A stretch of 64,000 nt of DNA. Origin: Marinobacter salarius (lineage in GTDB: Bacteria; Pseudomonadota; Gammaproteobacteria; Pseudomonadales; Oleiphilaceae). The translations under genes were made by a program, and so were the position numbers. The notes beneath the pieces were generated by a model that ran no database searches, was not told the DNA's origin, and saw only the letters and a program-made list of their open reading frames with translations. Of the stretch, positions 17,931-24,900 are shown piece after piece. Each line of letters opens with the position of its first letter. Position 1 is the stretch's first letter. Location: the NCBI RefSeq assembly GCF_032922745.1, contig NZ_CP136693.1, positions 4,030,001 to 4,094,000 on the forward strand, given 5' to 3'.

Positions 17931-18284
17931 ATGACGTATGTCGACGGATTTGTAGCGGCGGTCCCTACCGCCAACAAAGAGCAATACATCAAACACGCCA
18001 GCGATGCGACCGTGGTGTTCAAGGATCACGGCGCCCTCAAACTGGTGGAATGCTGGGGTGACGATGTGCCCGACGGCGAGGTCACATCGTTCCCCATGGC
18101 GGTGAAGTGCAAGCCCGATGAGACGGTGGTGTTTTCCTGGATACTGTGGCCCTCACGCGAGGCCCGGAACAGGGGCATGCCAAAAGTGATGGAAGACCCC
18201 CGTATCCAGGCGGATGTAAATCCCATGCCCTTCGATGGGAAACGCCTCATTTATGGCGGATTTGAAACGGTTGTGGACGAGTAG
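17931..18284 (+). CDS. DUF1428 family protein
   Basis: 117 residues matching DUF1428 over its full length: MTYVDGFVAAVPTANKEQYI at the start, HGALKLVECWGDDVPDGEVT in the middle and NPMPFDGKRLIYGGFE at the end. It has an alpha/beta-barrel dimer fold like YciI. GGAG lies 7 bp before the ATG. The stop codon lies one base from the stop of the convergent broken MBL gene. It is probably co-regulated with the DGPF gene by the ECF42 sigma factor. Confidence 0.9.
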   Translation: MTYVDGFVAAVPTANKEQYIKHASDATVVFKDHGALKLVECWGDDVPDGEVTSFPMAVKCKPDETVVFSWILWPSREARNRGMPKVMEDPRIQADVNPMPFDGKRLIYGGFETVVDE

Positions 18285-18285
18285 T

Positions 18286-18481
18286 CTACCCCAGCCGTTT
18301 CAACGCGTTTTCGATGGGCGACACCACCAAGCTCTGCCATTCTATCAATCTCGTGATGATGGCCTGTGTTGTAGAACAATACGTTGCCGTCGTCCCGGGT
18401 CAGTAGATAGGCGTGGGTTGTCAGCCCCGGAAACGGGCTTTCAACATCCGTTTCCCACACATCAGTCTGGATCTGTCTCAT
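18286..18481 (-). pseudogene. Truncated MBL-fold hydrolase gene (internal deletion)
   Basis: The N-terminal part reads like an MBL-fold protein: MRQIQTDVWETDVESPFPGL, then THAYLLTRDDGNVLFYNTGH and HHEIDRMAELGGVAH. It has an AGGAGGA RBS. The expected HxHxDH metal site and the rest of the domain (about 150 residues) are missing. After GGVAH a different frame reads SPIENALKRLG and stops at 18286-18288, which looks like an original C-terminus. The simplest reading is an internal, frame-changing deletion; without a frame change the ORF runs into DUF1428. It is divergent from soxR. Confidence 0.7.
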
Positions 18482-18515
18482 CGCTTCCTCCTGTTGTTGC
18501 GTCAGGTTCGACAGC

Positions 18516-18546
18516 AGCTTAAAACCTGAAGTAAACTTGAGGTCAA
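18516..18546 (-). promoter_or_regulatory. SoxR box and MerR-type promoter
   Basis: Read on the minus strand, CCTCAAGTTTACTTCAGG (18542-18525) matches the SoxR operator consensus CCTCAAGTTAACTTGAGG at 16 of 18 positions. It sits between TTGACC (-35, 18546-18541) and TAAGCT (-10, 18521-18516) with a 19-bp spacer, the overlong spacing used by MerR-family activators. It points at the broken MBL gene and lies 25 bp before soxR. Confidence 0.88.
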
Positions 18547-18570
18547 CAAATCCAGCGATTGGAGTTGGCT

Positions 18571-19035
18571 ATGGTGAGCATAGAAAACGGAGAAATTAAA
18601 ACAGCCCTGAGCGTTGGCGAGGTTGCTGAGCGCAGTGGAGTCGCAGTCTCAGCCATACACTTCTATGAGAAGAAAGGACTGATCGACAGCTGGCGCAATG
18701 CCGGAAACCAGCGACGTTTCCATCGGGGCGTGTTGCGTCGAATCGCCGTTATCAAAGTAGCGCAACGGCTTGGCATTCCGTTGTCGGAGATCGGCGAAAC
18801 CCTGGCAACCCTGCCGACCGACCGCACCGTGACATCCCACGACTGGCAGCGACTCTCCGAACAATGGAAGTCCGATCTGAATCACCGCATAGAGTTACTG
18901 GTCGGACTTCGGGATCAACTCACAAGCTGCATCGGCTGCGGCTGCCTGTCCATCGACGCCTGCCGGCTACGCAATCCCTGGGACGAGCTTGGCGATGAAG
19001 GCCCCGGCGCGAGACTGCTGGATAAAAACGAGTAG
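18571..19035 (+). CDS. soxR: Redox-sensitive transcriptional activator SoxR
   Basis: 154 residues. A MerR-type winged HTH opens the protein (SVGEVAERSGVAVSAIHFYE), followed by a dimerisation helix and the [2Fe-2S] ligand cluster CIGCGCLSIDAC (Cys 120, 123, 125, 131), diagnostic for SoxR. It is activated by redox-cycling compounds or superoxide. The ATG at 18571 has GGAG 6 bp upstream. There is no soxS; as in Pseudomonas, SoxR probably acts directly. Its own operator lies in the divergent intergenic region. Confidence 0.96.
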   Translation: MVSIENGEIKTALSVGEVAERSGVAVSAIHFYEKKGLIDSWRNAGNQRRFHRGVLRRIAVIKVAQRLGIPLSEIGETLATLPTDRTVTSHDWQRLSEQWKSDLNHRIELLVGLRDQLTSCIGCGCLSIDACRLRNPWDELGDEGPGARLLDKNE

Positions 19036-19048
19036 CCGATGGGCAAGG

Positions 19049-19462
19049 CTAGAGAGAAACCTTACCCCGCAGTGCCTTGGTTTTACCTTTCTGGGTCTTT
19101 TTGTCCACGCGCCGTCGCTGTGATCCCTTGGTGGGGCGCGTGGGGCGGCGGGCTTTCTGCTGCTTCACCGCGTCCTGAATCAGGGCTTTCAGGCGTTCAA
19201 GGGCGTCTTCCTTGTTCAGCTCCAGGGTGCGAAATTTCTGCGCCTTGATGACAATCACACCTTCCTTGCTGATGCGCTGATCGGACAGTCGCATCAGCCG
19301 TTCTTTATAGAACGGCGGCAAACTGGAGTTGAGGACGTCGAAGCGCAGGTGAACGGCGGAGGCTACCTTGTTGACGTTCTGGCCACCGGCGCCCTGGGCC
19401 CGGATCTGGGTAAGCTCGATCTCCCAGTCCCCCAGTTCCACCGCATTGGAAATTTTCAGCAT
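19049..19462 (-). CDS. arfB: Alternative ribosome-rescue peptidyl-tRNA hydrolase ArfB (YaeJ)
   Basis: 137 residues. The catalytic GGQ motif is in IRAQGAGGQNVNKVASAVHL (near residues 26-28). The C-terminal tail is strongly basic (KARRPTRPTKGSQRRRVDKK, then TQKGKTKALRGK), as needed to enter the empty mRNA channel of stalled ribosomes. Length and layout fit ArfB rather than RF1/RF2. It overlaps the 3' end of the upstream COG0523 gene by 7 bp, so the two are probably co-transcribed. Confidence 0.95.
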   Translation of the reverse strand: MLKISNAVELGDWEIELTQIRAQGAGGQNVNKVASAVHLRFDVLNSSLPPFYKERLMRLSDQRISKEGVIVIKAQKFRTLELNKEDALERLKALIQDAVKQQKARRPTRPTKGSQRRRVDKKTQKGKTKALRGKVSL

Positions 19463-20448
19463 GACAGGTCCGTTTTTTCGATGGATTCACGCAGGCTGGC
19501 ATCCAGTTCGTCAACGTCCAGGCTTTGCTCGCTGATGACTTCGAGACGGGACAGTTCTCGTGGTTCACACTCAGATACCGACAGCGCCCCGTCCGCCATG
19601 TTGATCGTCCGCCAGCCATCACTGGTTTGAGCCACAGCCTTGAACCGGACAAAACGGCTATCGAGCGACAATGCCAGCAGAGCGGTTTCTGAAAAGACCG
19701 TGTCTGGATGGACACGCCAGCCCACGCTGAAATGCCCCTGCCCACGGTTGCTGACCCGCTGCCACGGTTCGTCCTGAATATCGGGAACCGGCGAGGCTTC
19801 CGAAGAGTCATGGTGATGGTGCGCGTGGGGCGTACTGACCTCGGAGAGCGCAGTCTCCCCATCGAGCCAGGCAGATTCCAAACGGCCTTGCCGGGTGTGG
19901 AAAACAGCCGTCTTTTCCGGCTGCAGCTCAGCCACCCAATGATCGAACCGGGCAACCTGCTCCGGTGTGCAAAGGTCGGTTTTATTGGCGATAACAATAT
20001 CAGCTGCCGCGACCTGATCCTGAAACTGTACGTTTTCCAGAACCTTTTGCTCTTCAAGCCTTCTCGGGTCGACCAGGCAAAGCACAGGGCCCAGTTGAAG
20101 CACATCCTGATAATGCTCTCCCGTCAGGGTTTCAATAATCTGGGAGGGATGCCCAAGGCCCGTGGGTTCAATCAGCAATCGGTCTGGTCGGGCTTTATGA
20201 ATTAACTGGTTGAGTCCGATTTGCATCGGTAACCCGGCCACGCAACACATGCACCCACCCGGCACCTCTCGCACAAAAGCACCTTCGGTTTCCAGCAAGG
20301 CGCCATCAATACCCACTTCGCCAAACTCATTCACCAGAACCGCCCACACCTCACCTTCTGGTTTTTTCTTCAGCAGGTCCAGTATGGCGGTGGTCTTTCC
20401 CACGCCCAGAAAGCCGAGCACCAGATTGGTGGGTATTGGTGAAGTCAT
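19456..20448 (-). CDS. COG0523/CobW-family GTPase, probable zinc metallochaperone
   Basis: 330 residues. Walker A is GFLGVGKTT (12-20). The metal-binding CxCC motif is GGCMCCVAG (Cys 66, 68, 69). Further G-motifs are LIEPTGLGHP and IANKTDL. A His-rich stretch HAHHHHDSS near 210 and a C-terminal CobW_C domain follow. Such GTPases deliver Zn, Co or Fe. The Zur-like palindrome about 45 bp before the ATG favours zinc. It lies in an operon with arfB. Confidence 0.92.
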   Translation of the reverse strand: MTSPIPTNLVLGFLGVGKTTAILDLLKKKPEGEVWAVLVNEFGEVGIDGALLETEGAFVREVPGGCMCCVAGLPMQIGLNQLIHKARPDRLLIEPTGLGHPSQIIETLTGEHYQDVLQLGPVLCLVDPRRLEEQKVLENVQFQDQVAAADIVIANKTDLCTPEQVARFDHWVAELQPEKTAVFHTRQGRLESAWLDGETALSEVSTPHAHHHHDSSEASPVPDIQDEPWQRVSNRGQGHFSVGWRVHPDTVFSETALLALSLDSRFVRFKAVAQTSDGWRTINMADGALSVSECEPRELSRLEVISEQSLDVDELDASLRESIEKTDLSC

Positions 20449-20489
20449 AGATTGCCCGTGTCGTTCATAGAAAAGGTCGGCAGAACATA

Positions 20490-20506
20490 GTGTTATAACA
20501 TAACAC
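20490..20506. promoter_or_regulatory. Zur-like operator
   Basis: The sequence GTGTTATAACATAACAC is a perfect 7-bp inverted repeat around AAC. Its core GTTAT-N3-ATAAC matches the gammaproteobacterial Zur consensus (GTTATANTATAAC). It lies 42-58 bp upstream of the COG0523 GTPase and 83 bp before the divergent DJ-1 gene. Confidence 0.75.
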
Positions 20507-20588
20507 TGTAGTATTCCCCTAATACCCGCTGCGATTCGCCCGCTGATACTGTAGTCAGGCTACCACCAACAAGCACAAGGAGACGGGT

Positions 20589-21158
20589 ATGAGCGGTAAA
20601 AAAATACTGATGATCACCGGTGATTTCACCGAGGACTACGAAACCATGGTGCCCTTTCAGGCACTTCAGGCCGTTGGCCACACGGTACACGCCGTCTGCC
20701 CGGACAAAAAGTCAGGAGACACCGTGGCCACGGCCATCCACGACTTCGAAGGCGACCAGACCTACACCGAAAAGCCGGGTCATCGTTTCGCCCTGAACGC
20801 CGATTTCACCGGACTCAACCCCGCGGATTATGACGCGCTTGTCGTACCCGGTGGTCGCGCCCCGGAATACCTACGCCTGAACGAAGACGTCAAGAAACTG
20901 GTCCGCCACTTCTTTGAAACCGAAAAACCGGTGGCTGCCATTTGTCACGGCGCACAGCTGCTGGCCGCGGCCGGTGTGCTCGAAGGCCGCGAATGCTCTG
21001 CCTACCCGGCGTGCCAACCGGAGGTGGAGCTGGCGGGAGGCCGCTTCGCCGCCATCGACGTTGACGCCGCGGTCACCGATGGTAATCTGGTAACAGCACC
21101 GGCATGGCCAGCTCATCCGCAATGGCTGGCACAGTTTTTCACACTGCTGGACAAGTGA
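20589..21158 (+). CDS. DJ-1/PfpI family protein
   Basis: 189 residues. The nucleophile elbow is AAICHGAQLLAAAGVL with Cys near residue 119 and His next to it. The acidic residue that tunes the cysteine is probably the Glu in TEDYETM or GRAPEYL. The family includes stress chaperones, glyoxalase/deglycase-like proteins and proteases; sequence alone does not choose. AAGGAGA precedes the ATG. The upstream region is shared with the Zur-like box, so zinc control of this gene too is possible. Confidence 0.92.
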   Translation: MSGKKILMITGDFTEDYETMVPFQALQAVGHTVHAVCPDKKSGDTVATAIHDFEGDQTYTEKPGHRFALNADFTGLNPADYDALVVPGGRAPEYLRLNEDVKKLVRHFFETEKPVAAICHGAQLLAAAGVLEGRECSAYPACQPEVELAGGRFAAIDVDAAVTDGNLVTAPAWPAHPQWLAQFFTLLDK

Positions 21159-21205
21159 CGGAAACGGGGCTGCCAATGCAGCCCCGGATTCACGAGGATC
21201 ACACC

Positions 21206-21574
21206 ATGTGTAAACTCTTCGTCCACGCGGATTCCGAACTCTGGATCAGCCGCACCCATTCCCTGCGCATCGACGGCATGGTCACCAGTATTCGCATGGA
21301 GAACGCGTTCTGGAACGCTCTCACAGAAATCGCGGCCCGGGACGGCATGAACCTGCCCCAGATGATCACCAGGCTTTATCACGAATCCATTGATGCCGGG
21401 CATGACCTGGGCAACTTCACCTCCTTTTTGCGGGTCTGTGCCATGCGATACGTCGCCCTGCAACTCAGCGGCGATATTCCCCGCGACACTCAGGTACCCA
21501 TCGCCTCCCTGGATGCCGACAAGATCCTCGCCAGGAACATGGACCAGAAGCCCCCCAGCGAAGCCACGCACTAA
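21206..21574 (+). CDS. Ribbon-helix-helix domain protein (RHH_4)
   Basis: 122 residues. The central part matches the PF13467-type ribbon-helix-helix: RTHSLRIDGMVTSIRMENAF as the beta ribbon and helix A start, then ALTEIAARDGMNLPQMITRL. The C-terminus is likely extended and disordered. It is probably a small DNA-binding dimer. The ATG at 21206 follows GAGG; the open frame runs further upstream into the DJ-1 gene, but no better start is seen. Confidence 0.88.
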   Translation: MCKLFVHADSELWISRTHSLRIDGMVTSIRMENAFWNALTEIAARDGMNLPQMITRLYHESIDAGHDLGNFTSFLRVCAMRYVALQLSGDIPRDTQVPIASLDADKILARNMDQKPPSEATH

Positions 21575-21681
21575 ATCCGCGAATATGAGGGGTCTTTTAC
21601 CAATTTCAGGTAAGATGCCCCCATACACGCCGGTCGACATCCGATGACCCGCCAGGCCCAACCAGCCGACCGAAAGGATCT

Positions 21682-22542
21682 ATGAAGATACCCAAACGAT
21701 TGCAGCCCCTTGTCGATGACGGCATGGTGGACGAAGTGCTCTACCAGTTGATGAGCGGCAAGGAGGCTCAGGTGTTCGTAGTGCGCTGCGGTGACAGTGT
21801 TCGCTGCGCCAAGGTGTACAAAGAGGCTCAGAAACGCAGCTTCAAACAGGCCGTTCAATACCAGGAAGGCCGCAAGGTTCGTAACAGCCGCCGCGCCCGC
21901 GCCATGGGCAAGAAAACCCGCTACGGCCAAAAGGAACAGGAAGACGCCTGGCTGAACGCCGAGGTGGACGCCCTTTATCGTTTGGCAAGTGCTGGCGTGC
22001 GAGTACCGGAACCGTTTGGGTTCGTGGATGGCGTGCTGCTGATGGAGATGATTGCCGACGAAGACGGCAAAGCCGCGCCACGGTTGGACGATGTCACGCT
22101 CACGCCGGAGCAGGCCAGGGATTATCACAGCAAAGTCATTGCTGACGTGGTGCGCATGCTCAGCGCCGGCCTGATCCATGGCGACCTGTCAGAGTTCAAT
22201 GTTCTGGTCGATGCCACCGGCCCGGTCATCATCGACCTGCCGCAGGCGGTCAATGCCTCTGGCAATAACAGCGCAGAAAGAATGCTGGAACGGGACGTGG
22301 ACAACATGCGCCGCTATTTCGGCCGTTTCGCCCCTGAACTGTTGAACACGGATTATGGCAAGGAAATCTGGGCGCTCTATGAGTCCGGCGATTTGCACCC
22401 CGACAGCCGGCTTACCGGGTGTTTCGAGCACGACACGGAAAGCGCCGATGTGGACGAGCTGATGGCGGTTATTGATGCCGCGAAAGAGGAAGAGCGCGAA
22501 CGCCTGGAACGCCTGAGGGATGCCGAGGCCGGCGACGACTAA
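21682..22542 (+). CDS. RIO1-like serine protein kinase (PA4780 family)
   Basis: 286 residues. Conserved RIO features are the N-terminal LMSGKEAQVFVVRCGDSVRCAK with the ATP-binding Lys in CAKVYK, the catalytic loop GLIHGDLSEFNVLVD and the metal-binding IIDLPQAVNAS. The C-terminus is acidic and charged (EERERLERLRDAEAGDD). Bacterial RIO kinases have few known targets. AAAGGATCT precedes the ATG. It overlaps the convergent gene at 22539 by 4 bp. Confidence 0.93.
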   Translation: MKIPKRLQPLVDDGMVDEVLYQLMSGKEAQVFVVRCGDSVRCAKVYKEAQKRSFKQAVQYQEGRKVRNSRRARAMGKKTRYGQKEQEDAWLNAEVDALYRLASAGVRVPEPFGFVDGVLLMEMIADEDGKAAPRLDDVTLTPEQARDYHSKVIADVVRMLSAGLIHGDLSEFNVLVDATGPVIIDLPQAVNASGNNSAERMLERDVDNMRRYFGRFAPELLNTDYGKEIWALYESGDLHPDSRLTGCFEHDTESADVDELMAVIDAAKEEERERLERLRDAEAGDD

Positions 22543-22934
22543 CCCACTTTCTCCACAAACCGACTTGCCACACGATCTGACAACATCAGGTGGGCCAACG
22601 CCGGGTACGGCAGGTAATGACTAAGCAGGAACAGTACTCCCGAGGAGTCCAGCCCGGCAGACAGGCCCACATAGGCACCCCAGGCCACGAACAGTGCGCC
22701 GAGAAAGCCGCCATAGGCCCACAGCACGCGCCCGCGCTCTTCACTGGTCGGCACCCGTTTCAATACCCGGGCCACCGACCAGCCGATGTAGGCTGCAATC
22801 AATGCCGCGATCACCACTGAAACCACCACTCCTGTCAGCCCGAACAGGAAGCGCGCCAGATAGTTGGTGAGAAAAAACAGAACAACGGCGCTGACGGCGA
22901 CAATGGTTACCCGCGAACGCTTCAGATCTTCCAT
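22539..22934 (-). CDS. Hypothetical membrane protein
   Basis: 131 residues with about four hydrophobic segments (near 9-28, 32-50, 68-90 and 97-115) and a short basic N-terminus (MEDLKRSR). I do not recognise the family. It lies next to another membrane protein gene (22958) on the same strand, 23 bp away, so the two are probably co-transcribed. Confidence 0.75.
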   Translation of the reverse strand: MEDLKRSRVTIVAVSAVVLFFLTNYLARFLFGLTGVVVSVVIAALIAAYIGWSVARVLKRVPTSEERGRVLWAYGGFLGALFVAWGAYVGLSAGLDSSGVLFLLSHYLPYPALAHLMLSDRVASRFVEKVG

Positions 22935-22957
22935 ACACAGATTCCCGGTCGGTTACA

Positions 22958-23491
22958 TCACAAGGTTTGCACCGTTTTAACATTCCGGGCGCGCAGAAGC
23001 GACTTTGCTTCCTGAATCTGTTGTGTGCTTTCTGCATGAATGGCCAATACATAATGGCCCTTGCGCAATGCGGACTGCGCCTTCATCAGATAGGGTGTAT
23101 GGTCGGGGCGGATTGTTATGCCCCCTGCGAGCAATAGCCCGAGCATCAAACCAAGCGCGGTGAGCGCGGACGCTGAAACCACCGTATTCTGCGAGATAAA
23201 GCCAATGCCAAGGGCATTCAGTATTACATAGACGACAAAACCCGATATGGCACCGCCGACACTCAGGCCCACGTGGGAACGAACAAGCGTCTGCCAGATG
23301 CCCTGGTCTTCAGGCTCAAGTTCTTTTCCCTGGCGCCGGTCCGCGGGGCTCAGCACGGAAACCTGATCATTGGTCAGGCTTGTCTCGTTGCACAATGCTT
23401 TTGCCGTTCCATTGGCATCTGACTCTGCCTCGAAAACGGCAGCCACTTTGTGGCTTTCGTGCTCACCGGTCAAACTCATTGAGGGTTTCAT
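22958..23491 (-). CDS. Hypothetical protein with two membrane helices
   Basis: 177 residues. The N-terminal ~75 residues are soluble and mention no known motif (VFEAESDANGTAKALCNE). Two hydrophobic helices follow (SVGGAISGFVVYVILNALGI and ASALTALGLMLGLLLAGGI). The C-terminal soluble part GHYVLAIHAESTQQIQEAKS looks like the beta-alpha unit common in stress-response membrane proteins that handle 'ConA/YkgJ-like' inputs, but I cannot assign it. The ATG at 23491 has an ideal AGGAGG 7 bp upstream. Confidence 0.75.
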   Translation of the reverse strand: MKPSMSLTGEHESHKVAAVFEAESDANGTAKALCNETSLTNDQVSVLSPADRRQGKELEPEDQGIWQTLVRSHVGLSVGGAISGFVVYVILNALGIGFISQNTVVSASALTALGLMLGLLLAGGITIRPDHTPYLMKAQSALRKGHYVLAIHAESTQQIQEAKSLLRARNVKTVQTL

Positions 23492-23608
23492 GACAATACC
23501 TCCTGAGTCTTTCAGCGAATGGATGGGGCGTTTGCTGTGGAGCATCGCCCCTCTATCCCCAAACATACAACACACATACCTGTATTTCGAATGACCATCC
23601 AGCAATAA

Positions 23609-23624
23609 GGCCCTCGGAGGGCCC
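23609..23624 (-). terminator. Weak terminator-like hairpin
   Basis: A GGCCCTC / GAGGGCC stem lies just past the stop of the spermidine-synthase-like gene. In the minus direction it is followed by TTATTG, a poor T tract. Confidence 0.45.
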
Positions 23625-23627
23625 GCT

Positions 23628-24302
23628 CTACCAGGCCAGCCAGATCACGTGGCGTGCGCCCTTGCCCGGTCGCAAAGCCCTGACCGTAACCGGCTCTACG
23701 GAGAAGCCCGCGCGGCGCAGCCTTTCGGTGAATGCATGCTCCGGGCCAGCGGACCAATAGGCCAGTACGCCGTCGGGGCTAAGGGACTTCTGGGCAGCTG
23801 CGATACCGTCCGGGGAGTAAATCCAGTTATTCTCCTTGCGGGTGAGCCCTTCCGGGCCGTTGTCCACATCCAGCAGGATGGCATCCCAGTTGCCATCGCC
23901 TTCTCTCAGCAACTCCGCCACATCGCCCACATGAACACTGGCACGAGCATCGTTCAGTGGATACCCGGCGGCAGCGCCCAGCGGCCCCCGGTTCCAGTCC
24001 TCGACCTCGGGTACGAGCTCCGCCACGGTTACCCTGGCATCCTCTGCCAGAGCCGCCAACGCCGCAGCCAGCGTGAACCCCATGCCCAGCCCACCAATCA
24101 ATACCCGGGGCCCAGCCACGCCACCGATACGCTCGCAGGCGAGCGTGGCCAGCGCGTCCTCCGAGCCATGCAGGCGGCTGTTCATCAGCTCACCGGTGGT
24201 ACCGGCAATCTTGATAGAGAACTCATCATTGCGTTGCAGCAGTCGCAACCGGGTCCCGTTACCGGGAATCGTCGCTGTACCGATTTCCTGGAATCGGCCC
24301 AT
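23628..24302 (-). CDS. Spermidine synthase-like SAM-dependent methyltransferase
   Basis: 224 residues. The Rossmann glycine-rich loop is VLIGGLGMGFTLAAAL (near 68-83), then VTVAELVPEVEDWNR and DAILLDVDNGPEGL, as in SpeE-like proteins. The aminopropyl-acceptor residues of true spermidine synthase cannot be confirmed. Its ATG immediately follows the ydbL stop, so it is the last gene of the ydbH operon. A methyltransferase of unknown substrate is the safer call. Confidence 0.87.
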   Translation of the reverse strand: MGRFQEIGTATIPGNGTRLRLLQRNDEFSIKIAGTTGELMNSRLHGSEDALATLACERIGGVAGPRVLIGGLGMGFTLAAALAALAEDARVTVAELVPEVEDWNRGPLGAAAGYPLNDARASVHVGDVAELLREGDGNWDAILLDVDNGPEGLTRKENNWIYSPDGIAAAQKSLSPDGVLAYWSAGPEHAFTERLRRAGFSVEPVTVRALRPGKGARHVIWLAW

Positions 24303-24647
24303 CTATTTTTTAACCCACTGACCATCCTTCAGGATGTACTGCCCCGATGGTGTTTTTTCCAGTGCTTTCTGGCCGGCCACCGTTTCCACCTGGGTGACGG
24401 GAATGTCGTGTTTCTCGGCAATGCGGGCGTATTCATCCCGACGAGCCTGGTTGATGGCGTCAACAATACCCTGAGCGTTTCCGCTTGCCTTGACCACGTC
24501 CAGATAACCCGTTGGGGTTTCCCCTACCAGCCCTTGCTGTTTGGCAGTATCCAGCTGGCTTTTGGCCTCTTGCAGCCCCATGGCCGCGGCCGGTATGGCC
24601 AGGCAAAGCACGAGGATAAACGCACCGAGTTTGGAAAACCGTTTCAT
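24303..24647 (-). CDS. ydbL: YdbL family periplasmic protein
   Basis: 114 residues: a signal peptide (MKRFSKLGAFILVLCLAIPAAA), then GLQEAKSQLDTAKQQGLVGE and TPTGYLDVVKASGNAQGIVD, which are characteristic of DUF1318/YdbL. In E. coli YdbL assists the YnbE-YdbH intermembrane bridge. The ATG at 24647 was preferred because it opens the signal peptide and has GGGAG; another ATG at 24677 overlaps the ynbE stop as TGATG. Confidence 0.92.
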   Translation of the reverse strand: MKRFSKLGAFILVLCLAIPAAAMGLQEAKSQLDTAKQQGLVGETPTGYLDVVKASGNAQGIVDAINQARRDEYARIAEKHDIPVTQVETVAGQKALEKTPSGQYILKDGQWVKK

Positions 24648-24676
24648 GAGTGACTCCCTGGATTCAGAATTGACCA

Positions 24677-24895
24677 TCAGAACAACCCCTTCTCGCCGAA
24701 GAGTTCATCCACCTCTTCGTCCACCTTCACGTAGATTTCATGCTGGATCTTGACGTTCAGGTTCACGGTGATGGGCTCCTTGGGCGCCTCCATCCTGACC
24801 GTAGGCGTGCAGGCTGCCATACCCAGGGCCAGTGCCAGCAGCACCAGCGTGTAACCACCTTTTCCGGACAAACCGCCCGGCCCAAATGCGACCAT
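24677..24895 (-). CDS. ynbE: YnbE family outer-membrane lipoprotein
   Basis: 72 residues. The lipobox is LGMAAC (Cys near residue 29). The short mature part TPTVRMEAPKEPITVNLNVK continues into the VKIQHEIYVKVDEEVDELF segment that in YnbE forms amyloid-like strands stacked on YdbH. GGAG lies before the ATG. It sits between ydbH and ydbL in the conserved order. Confidence 0.93.
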   Translation of the reverse strand: MVAFGPGGLSGKGGYTLVLLALALGMAACTPTVRMEAPKEPITVNLNVKIQHEIYVKVDEEVDELFGEKGLF

Positions 24896-24900
24896 ATGCC

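Noticed and set aside
23649..24653. 334-codon plus-strand open frame opposite the methyltransferase-like and ydbL genes
   Set aside because: It crosses two well-supported minus-strand genes and has no protein-like signature.
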